Assembly (NCBI GenBank): GCA_012932295.1
Contig: JAAONU010000013.1
Span: forward strand, 3,890,603-3,954,602
Length of the DNA: 64,000 nucleotides
From: Cyclina sinensis
Lineage: Eukaryota; Mollusca; Bivalvia; Venerida; Veneridae
Direction of reading: 5' to 3'
Shown here: piece by piece, positions 55,562-64,000 of the stretch
How positions within the stretch are numbered: position 1 is the stretch's first letter
Layout of the letters: every line of letters starts with the position of its first letter
Made by a program: the position numbers and the translations under genes
The notes under the pieces: generated by a model
The model's input: the letters and a program-made list of their open reading frames with translations, nothing else
Database searches by the model: none
What the model was told of the DNA's origin: nothing

Positions 55562-58500
55562 TTAGATATCCATTCTTTCTTTGTGCATTCTTTCTCTTCT
55601 TTCTGCTTCTTCCCTCTGTCTTCTTTCCTGCATATCCATGTAATCTTTCATGATGCCTACTACCTGTGATGCAGACGAAAAACGTGCATGCTTCTTCTTT
55701 GGCCCTTCAAATGGATGCTCTTCTGAACTGCTGCTGGATGACTGCTCTTCTGATGTGTTGCTAGAATTAGTGCTACTCCTTACTTTGACTGGCTTTATTA
55801 CTGGATTGTCACAGAAGAGATCATCCAAATAAGACTCTTATTCATAGGTCTTGTGACCAGACCCAGTTTTTTTGTTGCTGTCTTTAACAGATTTGTAGCT
55901 CCTCATGACTGTCTTCCACCTGGAGCAAACTTGGTCTGGTGTGAATTTATAGCCTTCTTCAGCCAGGTGCTTGGCAATTCAGCCGATACAATCTTCTTCT
56001 TTATTTTACCCTTATCAATATCATCTTGGTAATCCTTGTATTTAGAGATCAGTAACAATGTTGGCTCTTTCTTCCAAGGTTGGGCACTTGTTTCCCCTGA
56101 AACAAAAGTCGAAAGTTATTGGCTTGTGTTTGTTTGGTGATAAAAACTGCTTTCAACATTATTTTAGTTATTTCGCAGCAACCGGTTGCCTAACACATTT
56201 CCTGGTTTCTAACCAGTATACACTGACTGCTTGTTATGAAATTTATGGGAAATGACTTTTCTTTCTTATTTACAAGGCGACACAATGCGAGAGAAGACTC
56301 ATACACAAGGCCTCGCACATGACACTTGTGCATGAGGTGTAATGCACAACACTTGTCTCCATGGTACCTTGCGTTCTTGCGTGTTCTGTCCTTGTGTTAT
56401 TGTGCATGATGGTACAACATTTGTAGTTTTGCTGACACAACAAGACATAATGCTTTTTGGCCATATCCGTCCAACATACTTAGAATCAAAGACAAAAGCA
56501 GAAAATTTCATACAATAAGAACCTACTTGCTAATTAGTACTACCTTTGTGATTATCTAACAAGAGAGATGCAGATACACTTGATACAACATTCCACAAAA
56601 TGGCAGCGACCAAATAGTTTTCTGTGACCTTGACTATAGAGGCACTTTATATGTAAGGCCATTGATGTAATGTCAATGTCATGCTGGTGCATATTTCTTT
56701 GGTCACCAGAACAGGGTCATTACCGTAATGCTGAAATGCTCGATGTCACCCAAGAGCTTTGTAACTCAATCATTTTGTCTTGATTAGATGCAACATTAAA
56801 GCTTATTCATTACTTTTAAGTGATTTATACATGTACATACCAATCAAACATTGCCCTATGACCTATCGCTAAAAATCTTCTAATGCACAAATATTATGTT
56901 GCTAACCTACCTGAGTTACTAGATTCAGCTTCACTCTCATCAAGCTCAAACTGATCTGTTGGGGTTTCTGAAGAGGAACTTCTTGCTGCTGTTTGTGACT
57001 CACTGCCAAGGAACTTTTGCAAGAGTTCTTTATCTGAAATGTGGAACAAGCGAATAAAAAATAAAAAATTGGGATGTAAAATACTGTAATCTTCAAGACT
57101 AAACAAATGGGACATTGGCTGTAATAAGCCTTTTGAGGGTGGTGATAAACTAGCAGAAAGGGTACCTAATCAGAGGTTCCACTAGCCACAAAATCCTGAG
57201 GGTCATTTTGTCCAGTTTGGACTAAGTTTTGCCAATTACAAGGCCAAATCCGCATAATTTTTACAAAATTTCACCCTTCAGTTAAAATCCTGAGGGTTAA
57301 AATCAGGACTGTAGGAAATTTAAAAGGGTCAAATTGTCATTTCTTGGGTTAAAACTGCTGGTTCACAGTTGTTGCCGAACAGGTAAATTGAAAAATAAAT
57401 TAATTCAAAATCTGTTTGTTTTACTTTGACCAATAAAACCAACTTATCAAACACGAATGACCCACTGTCTTCTATAAAATCTTTGCTAATGAATAAATTA
57501 CAATCCTGATATACAACTTTATTTCTATACCGTATGAAACGCCATAAAATATATTTTAAAATATATAAATTCTATATGTCCTCCGTTACGTGGTGTGCAT
57601 GTAGTGGGAATTGCGTCTAATTATATCTGAGGGATACCGTTTCAGTTTAATCGATGACTATTTAAAGTGATAATAAAATCAGCTATTCCTTTGTGTTTTC
57701 GGTAAAAAGTGAGAATGATTTGACAGTTATAATCATAAATATTGAAAACACACAAAATTACACATAAAAAATATATTAGGTATAAAGTGTGAACGAGTAG
57801 CTTAAGTGGAACCCCTGCTAATATATCTGATGGCACTTGTACTCAAAACTGAGAATATAAATGTCATAGAAAGTCTCTAATGGATTTCAAAGTTAAAACT
57901 TATACCACTGATTTAGATTTGCATTCTAAATCTATGTATTATTTATAGCCTCCCTAAATAGTACTTTAAAAAGAATTTTGCTATAAAAGACTGTCTGAGT
58001 TTCTGAGTTATTGTTCTGAATACTGACTGACCCGACTCGATACACTTCTACAGATACAGACACAAACACACAACCTGTTTTAAGCTGCTGAAATATTTCA
58101 CTGCTTACACACTTGGTTAAACTCTTCCCATTCTTGTCAGTAATTTTTACAAAGCACCTGAAATGCATATAAATTTTCAAAAAATTATGACACTCAGTTG
58201 TAGACTTTCAAAATGAGGGGTCCATTACCTACACATAATATAATGAAAATAAAATATTTCTGGGTATTTTGAACTGTCAAAGGTGTTTGTGCTCAGTGCA
58301 TCCTGAGAATCTATAAAAAGAAATGGCTATATGTTTATTTGAATGCCTTTTTACAACTAATGTATAAATAAATACATAATAGCTATTTCAGCATTTCATT
58401 GGCAATAAGTTTAGAAAGCCATAAGTAAATCCATGAAATTCAACAGTCTCATGGCTCTTACGGGTATGTTTCACTAAATACCTTCAAGGTGCAATTCAAT

Positions 58501-58719
58501 TCTGATTAATTCTTATAATAAATAGAATTGCAGTGTGCTTACTTCTACATTATTTCTACATATTATTTCTGAATCTTCTTACCTCTCAGTCATGACTGCT
58601 GCTCAGCACAAAAATCACAGTAAATTACACTTTCCTCGCCAGTTAGAAAAGGCTCCAATTCGTACTTTACGCAATCTGCGTGAAACACAAGATGACAGTT
58701 GTCACACCTCAAGAGTATT
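55562..58719 (-). pseudogene. Harbinger second gene (Myb/SANT-like), broken
   Basis: Minus-strand exons: 58719-58583, 58157-58075, 57033-56911 and 56096-55562. The first encodes a PHD-like Cys/His pattern (CDNCHLVFHADC, then YCDFC). The last encodes a Myb/SANT-like trihelix (PWKKEPTLLLISKYKDY, then in the next frame SRWKTVMRSYKSVKD) and a coiled, Arg/Glu-rich tail. This partner normally binds the element ends and carries the transposase into the nucleus. Lesions: in exon 1, a TGA in frame just before the donor and a phase that fits the next exon only after a one-base shift; in the last exon, a one-base loss at GAATTGCC and a TAA after KTYE. Exons 2 to 4 otherwise join in phase. An ATGGCGGCTTGAGGCG near 59930 may be the decayed first exon. 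Confidence 0.6.
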
Positions 58720-58739
58720 CTGCAACAAGAGCTGTAGAT

Positions 58740-60020
58740 AAACAATGTCCTTGACTATTCAATGAATTATTCTCTCTAGGGTCTAATGTCCATATCAAAT
58801 CTGATGGACTTAAGCAATTATATTGAATTATTAAAAAAGAACAACTTTTTCCAATAAAGGTCACAGTGAGTGACCTTGACCTTTGACCTAATAATGACCT
58901 CATGAAAACATTTCTTGTTATAAGTAAAGAACCTAATTTAGATGCTTTACTGATCAATGTCTTTAAATACAGGAATTCTATACAAATAGGCCAATCTAAT
59001 ATCTTTAAGTGACTCAGAAAGTTACGAGTAAGCGAAGCTTCTGTCTAGCAAAGAAGAATTAAAATAACTTTCACTAACAAGTAGTACTTCTGTACATAGT
59101 AGGTAAAATGATTTGGTTGTTTGTTAAGTTTTATTTCACTGTTAAGTTTTATTTCACTGATTAATTGGCAAAATCACTTTATACAGCTGTCTTCCTGTTA
59201 ATAGTGCAGGGATATTCTCTGTATCAGTTCTTTAATTACAAAGATTAGCAGTAACCTTATTAAAGCACCAACCAAGCAGGCTATATGCAGCTTATGTAGC
59301 AACTGATAGTCACAAAGTATTCATATCTTACATTTCATACAAATTATACACAAATATTTTCTTGATATAACCAAGTATGTCTATAGTACAGAGAGACCTA
59401 TATTATTTTATTGTATGGCAAAGAAAATCCTCCCCATTTCACTGATGGATGCACAATGGACTAGTGTCATGTCCACTAATAATACTCACATGTAATCTTT
59501 GAATAAAACATGTAGCATGAAAAAAAATCATAACTAAAAAAAATTATATGATGGGTACACTTCGACTTTCATTTGGGTACATCTTGGCTTGGGTACATCT
59601 TGGCTGTAACAGGCAGTGAAACAATCTCACACTGGAGAACTAGATATATTATTCGTATTTTAATTTCAATGCATGTTTGTTCCTTTCTTCCATTTTTTGC
59701 GAGTTTTACTTAGTACGAAATTTTATGTGCACGAAAATTGCCGTCTGAAGGTTTATTACCTGTAGACACATACTTGCTCACATCAAGTACATAAAAACAT
59801 TACAAAAGATTAATGAAAGTACTGCAGAAACTATGTTAACAATAAATGAAAATCTGAAACCAATTAAAAAGAAAGAAAATTAGAAAGAAAATCTGAAGTG
59901 TTTCGTTTACCGCCTCAAGCCGCCATTACTACAACAACAACTACTCTCTTTGCACCACCTATTTTTTCGGCGCGGTCGGATTGCGCTCGGAGCACTCTTT
60001 TGTCGTTCCAATTCACAAAT
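58740..60020. other. Right part of Harbinger interior
   Basis: No clear gene. A minus-strand ATGGCGGCT at about 59921-59929, close to the right terminus, mirrors ATGGCGGCT at the transposase start near the left terminus, but it meets TGA in the fourth codon. Confidence 0.35.
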
Positions 60021-60185
60021 GAGTACTCCGAGCGCTCTGAGCGCATGAATGGAAAGCACCCATTTTTATATTGACATTACTTACATACTTTCAATTAAAA
60101 CATGAAATACTGCTTAACAGCAAACTTATAGCTAAAATACTCAGGTGAGCGATCTAGGGCCATCATGGCCCTCTTGTATTAAAGT

Positions 60186-62200
60186 CTTGTCGACACTTGA
60201 TCTCCAAAACCGCTTGGAGGATTTCATTTAAACTTCACAGGAATGTTTGTCACCACGCCTATTTCTCCTTTTCTTCAGAAGTTTATGCTTACAGATTATA
60301 TGTGGCAGAGTTTTGGGCACATTATCATTTTTTACTCTAATTTCTTTATTAAATTCTTCTCCATACCTCATCTCCAAACCCGCTTGGTAGATTTCATTGA
60401 AACTTCACAGGAATGTTTGTCATCAGGACTTGTTGTGCATATCATCAGGAGTTTCTGCTCAGGTTATTTTTGGCAGAGTTATGGGCACTTAGTCATTTTA
60501 TACTCTAACTTTTACATTAAACTCTTGTCCACGCCTCATCTCCAAAACCACTGGAGCATTTCATTGAAACTACACAGGAATATTTGTCACCAAACCAAGC
60601 TGTGCATATCTTCAGGAGTTTTTGGTCGGATTATTTTTGACAGTGTTTTGGACCCTTAATCATTTTTAGCTCACCTGTCTTGCAGTGACATGTTGAGCTA
60701 TTGTGATCCTCCTCCGTCCGGCGTCCGTCGTCGTGCGCCGTGCGTCGTCAGCATTTCCATTCAAACGACATCTCCTCTGAAACCACTGGGCAAAATTCAA
60801 TGAAACTTGCCAGGGATGTTCCTTGCACGAAGCTCTACCAAAGTTGTTCAAAGAATTCAACTCCATGCAGAACTCTGGTTGCCATGGCAAGCAAAAGGAA
60901 TAACTTTAAAAGTCTTTCTTCTCAAAATCTGCAAGGCCTGGAGCTTAGATATTTGGTATGTAGCAACATCTAGTTGACCTCTACCAAGATTGTTCAAATC
61001 CTTTAAAAATCTTCTGCCAGAAACTGCAAGGCCTGTAGCTTGGATATTTGGTATTGAGCATCATCTAGTGGACCTCTACAAATATTGGTCAAATTATGAC
61101 CCTGGGGTCAGAACTGCCCCCGCCCAGGGCTTACTTCATTTACATAGAGTTATATAGGGAAAACTTAAAGAATCTTTTTGTTAGAAAGTACAAGGCATGG
61201 AGCTGAAATATTTGGTGTTGAGCTTTGTCTAGTAGACCTCTACCAAGATTGTACAGATCATGGCTCCTGGATCAAAACTGGCCCCGCCCAAGGGGTCACA
61301 TGTTTTACATAGTGTTATATAGCAAAAAACTTTAAAAATCTTCTTGTCACAAACTGCAAGGCCTGGAGCTTAGATATTTTGTAGTGTGCATTGTGACTAC
61401 AGTGAGGTCATCCCCCTCCCCTAGGGGTCACTCCCCCTTCATATTTTTATTTCTCATTCTTTAAGTTTTTCGCATGGCAATTAAATGTGGACGATTTGTA
61501 CAGTTTTTCAAGATGATTCCTTGACCTATATTTTTGACACTGACCTACTCTTTTGGTTTTTAGCTACAGCACTGAAATTTGGACCATGTCCACAGTTTTT
61601 CGTTTCGATTAAAAATGTCATCGCATGACCTATATTTTTGACCTACTGACCTACTTTTTATTTTTGTAGCTATGGCAATGGAATTTGGACCATGTGTACA
61701 GTTTTTTGTTCCGATTTTAAAAAAAGTCATTTGACCTATAATTTGACCTACTGACCTACTTTTTGTTTTTGGAGCTATGGCAACGAAGTTACATTGGTCT
61801 GTTTCTGTGATATGCATCGTTACATTCATAAAAATTTCTTTCATCTTTGAACCCAGGTGAGCGCTTGAGGGCTATTGGCCCTCTTGTTTACTATAATTTC
61901 TATATTAAAATCTTGTCCAAGCTACATCTCCTAAGCCGCTTGGGGGATTTTATTGAAAATTCAAAGGAATGTTTGTTACCAAGGCTCGTTCATATTTTAT
62001 TTTAGTCCGGGGCATAAAGTAACACGTTCTCATATCAATTTCCTACTGAAAAAGCGGCATGGGGTATGGAGCCAGTACAGGGGCAGTTAATTTTTTTCGC
62101 AGACTGCAAATTTTCAAGGTAACACCAAGTTATAAGCTACTATGACTGTGACCATTGCCTTGTTTCGGGGGCAACCGTGTCTGTGACACATTTCTTGTTT
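60186..62200 (+). mobile_element. Family Z element with a nested family X element
   Basis: About three units of some 170 bp (ATCTCCAAAACCGCTTGGAG, TCATTGAAACTTCACAGGAA, TTATGGGCAC) run from 60186 to 60666 and resume at 61890 after an inserted X element. The 3' end is GGGGGCAACC, the hairpin GTGTC-tgt-GACAC (62177-62189), then ATTTCTTGTTT. It is non-coding. The end matches the minus-strand element at 27806-28255. Confidence 0.5.
60668..61886 (+). mobile_element. Family X element nested in family Z
   Basis: Opens AGCTCACCTGTCTTGCAG and closes CCAGGTGAGCGCTTGAG with the hairpin GAGGGC-tattg-GCCCTC and TTGTT. Core units of about 155 bp resemble those at 44727-46353; the last 400 bp switch to another unit (CCTATATTTTTGACCTACTG). 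It splits a tandem unit of the host element between AATCATTTT and TACTATAATTTC, consistent with a TT target. Confidence 0.65.
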
Positions 62201-62299
62201 CTTCTGCGAAACAAAAGTCAGAACCTTAGGATCTGATGCAAAAATGGGACATCCTTTTTCTTATCAACTTGGGAAAGTTGTCTTTAAAAAGTTCTATCA

Positions 62300-63609
62300 A
62301 CAGAATGTTAAGCTGAACCAGCCGTTTCTTTACTTGATGTCATGCTTACTTCAGATTTGCTATCCACAGAATGTTCTTCAGAAGTGAGCACAACAGGACG
62401 TCCATCATAAGTTCTTTGAGCTATTAAACCTTAGTATATCCTTGTAGTTCCAAAAAATTTTTTATGATTAAGACTGTAACTGTATACAGTAAAGTTAAGT
62501 TCCTCCACTACTTCATTTGCCATGTTCAAAATAACAACTTGCTCATCTTCAGTCAGTCCAAATATCTTCATAAATTTTAATTTGACCATCTTGTAATCGA
62601 CCCATCATACGCAGTAAGGGTTCTGTCACTAGGTCTGATATGAAAGTTAACTCCTAATGTTTCACATATTGACCATGGAACTATGTTGACCTGGGAGCCT
62701 GTATCAAGCTTAAATCTAACATTTGTAGCATTCGGGCCAAGGGCTATAGTAACAAATGCTTGATTTTGTGTTTGGTTATAGGTTATTGTGTCAGCAATGA
62801 GGGAATTTTCAAGATCTGGTGGTAAATCACTTACTTCATTGATGTTATTCCTTCTTGATTTTTCTCTACAAACATTTGCAAAGTGATTAGCTTTTTACAA
62901 AACAAACATTTTGAAAACAACTTTAAATATTTCTTTCAACATTTTCCACGCTTATTTATCGACTTCTTCCTTTCATTATTACCTAGCCGTTGTGGAGCTG
63001 AACCAGTGGTCAAAGGAGGGCTGCGATTCGATTATGTTTGGTGAGATTTCTGCGCTGGAATTCTAGAATTTGACTTGAACTTTACTGCATTAATAACTTC
63101 TTTAGTAGAATTCTGCATCAGAATGCACTGTGTTCTAGCAATGTCCAAAGTATTCTGTAAAGTTAATTTTGAACCTTCGTTGATAAATTTCTCTCTTATT
63201 TTTTTGTGACTCGATCCCAAAAACTATCTGATCTCGGATTAAGTCGACATGCATATAAGCATTGTATTCACAATCCCTGATAAGAATTTTTAGATCTTTG
63301 ACCTATTGCTCAAATGTCTCTCCCTCTTGCTGTGTTCTTGATCGTAAATACCTTCCTTGCATAGATGATGTTTGATTTTGGCTCACAATATTCTTCAAAT
63401 TTCTGGAAGTGTACATCCAGAGATATCTTAACATCTTCAGACAATTTCCAGGTGAAATAAATTTGTCTTCCATGGTCTCCTGTCAATAGCATGAGATAGT
63501 TGCACTTTTCGGGCTCTTCCTTAGCTTTTAGTGGCCCACCGAACATGAACTGTGCATGAGTCTTGAATGCTTTGAAAGCACTTGGAAGATCCTTAGAATC
63601 CCAGTCCAT
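62300..63609 (-). pseudogene. Decayed Gypsy-type LTR retrotransposon, gag and protease part
   Basis: The minus strand from 63609 encodes the start of a gag-like protein (MDWDSKDLPSAFKAF, CNYLMLLTGDHGRQI) typical of mollusc Gypsy-family elements. A second open piece at 63220-63032 continues it in another frame (KKIREKFINEGSKLTL, LDIARTQ). Remnants of a CCHC knuckle lie near 62880-62950 and a retropepsin active site DTGSQ at 62691-62705. Several frameshifts and stops break the frame. Reverse transcriptase and integrase are absent: the element is cut off near 62200-62300, beside the end of a family Z element. Confidence 0.7.
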
Positions 63610-63750
63610 TTTGAAAGTTGACTACTAACGTGAAAATCCCTTTTTGAAATGGCAACTGATAATAGACAATTCTTCGCACAAAATGAACAAAGTCAACTAT
63701 TCCACAGGAAAAATATTTTATCTGGTCTATAGATCCATGAGCGTGTTCGG

Positions 63751-63764
63751 AACTTCTGACACCA
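63751..63764 (-). other. Primer-binding site of the LTR retrotransposon
   Basis: On the minus strand TGGTGTCAGAAGTT begins directly after the LTR end (...AACA). TGG is the expected complement of a tRNA CCA end, and TGGTGTCAGAAG is a common form in animal Gypsy-group elements. It lies 142 bp upstream of the gag start. Confidence 0.6.
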
Positions 63765-64000
63765 TGTTATGTTTTCTTGTTGTATAAACATACATTAAAA
63801 TATAAGATACTTTTTACACAAGTTTATTCATCAAAGTCTAACATAATTCTGCTAGTGGGAATAAAGAGACATGCAAGTTATATATAATGTAGTAACAGTA
63901 ACTCAGTATCATATAATACAAAAGGAATGCAGGAGTTGTGTCCCTTAACAAATACTGTAACACCCATAAGACCATGTTTTGTCAGCATTTTGCATTCTGA
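63765..64000 (-). repeat. 5' LTR of the Gypsy-type element, cut by the window edge
   Basis: In plus orientation it begins TGTTATGTTTTCTTG, so on the element's strand the LTR ends CATAACA, with the terminal CA expected of an LTR. At least 236 bp are present; the other end is outside the window. No second LTR is visible to the left, in agreement with truncation. Confidence 0.5.

Larger units (their letters stand above)
47871..60065 (+). mobile_element. PIF/Harbinger DNA transposon, 12.2 kb
   Basis: Long terminal inverted repeats: 47877-47910 (GTGCTTTCCATTCCTGCGCC onward) matches the reverse complement of 60026-60059 at 30 of 34 positions. Six bases outside the conserved repeat on each side stands TTA (47868-47870; 60066-60068), as expected for the TWA target of this superfamily; those six terminal bases match poorly. 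It encodes a DDE_4 transposase (plus) near the left end and a Myb/SANT-like gene (minus) to the right, the classic two-gene plan. It contains two family X elements (48136-50522 in the transposase intron, and 52358-53614) and a SINE. At 12 kb it is unusually long because of these insertions. Confidence 0.85.
47665..60176 (+). mobile_element. Family X element hosting the Harbinger transposon
   Basis: The 5' part is 47665-47870 (AGCTCACCTGAGCAG) and the 3' part 60066-60176 (CTCAGGTGAGCGATCTAG, then GGGCCATCATGGCCC, then TCTTGT). The two parts align with consecutive sequence of the complete element at 44727-46353 (TATTTATTGACTGATATT on the left, AATACTGCTTAACAGCAAAC on the right). The Harbinger element therefore inserted about 110 bp before this element's 3' end. 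Confidence 0.7.

Noticed and set aside
60243..60659. A 138-codon open frame
   Set aside because: It runs through tandem non-coding units of the family Z element, so its apparent repeats reflect DNA repeats.

Overview
This is repeat-rich animal DNA, most likely from a bivalve mollusc. There is no bacterial gene organisation: genes have introns, coding density is low, and AT-rich spacer is filled with nested mobile elements. I infer a bivalve from two things: the many elements that open with AGCTCACCTGAGC and close with a GGGCCATCATGGCCC hairpin, which I associate with clam-type genomes, and NLR-like (NACHT) gene fragments. No species is claimed. I found no intact host gene; nearly all recognisable coding sequence belongs to transposable elements.

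Layout. Positions 1-15541 (copy A) and 18629-45223 (copy B) are two direct copies of one block, better than 99% identical by eye. Each carries a two-ORF non-LTR retrotransposon: a gag-like ORF1 with zinc knuckles, and an ORF2 with endonuclease, reverse transcriptase, RNase H and a C-terminal zinc finger. Copy A is intact. In copy B, ORF2 is split by a 10,991-bp DNA transposon (24169-35159) flanked by a TA duplication; copy A supplies the exact empty site. The inserted element has GTTCATGAA-rich subterminal repeats at both ends and two divergent spliced genes. One is a CACTA/Mirage-type (CMC superfamily) transposase of 926 codons in four exons. The other is a BEN-domain protein of 359 codons in five exons. 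Every splice junction I placed keeps the reading frame, so the element looks young and possibly functional.

Downstream of the retrotransposon, both copies hold an AT-rich stretch with an unusual nested inverted-repeat fold (9327-9662 and 38946-39281). After it come decayed NLR-like exons on the minus strand, an unidentified exon pair on the plus strand, and several non-autonomous elements with terminal hairpins and tandem-repeat cores. Copy A ends abruptly at 15541 and is followed by a 3.1-kb spacer. Copy B runs on through a further local duplication.

From 47871 to 60065 lies a 12.2-kb PIF/Harbinger element. It has long terminal inverted repeats, TTA on both sides, an intact two-exon transposase of 374 codons and a broken Myb/SANT-like second gene. 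It sits inside one hairpin-ended element and carries two more of the same family inside itself. The right edge (62300-64000) holds a decayed minus-strand LTR retrotransposon: gag, protease motif, primer-binding site and part of an LTR.

Two readings of the large duplication are open. It may be a recent tandem segmental duplication, or two haplotypes of a heterozygous genome may have been joined end to end during assembly. The sequence alone cannot decide.
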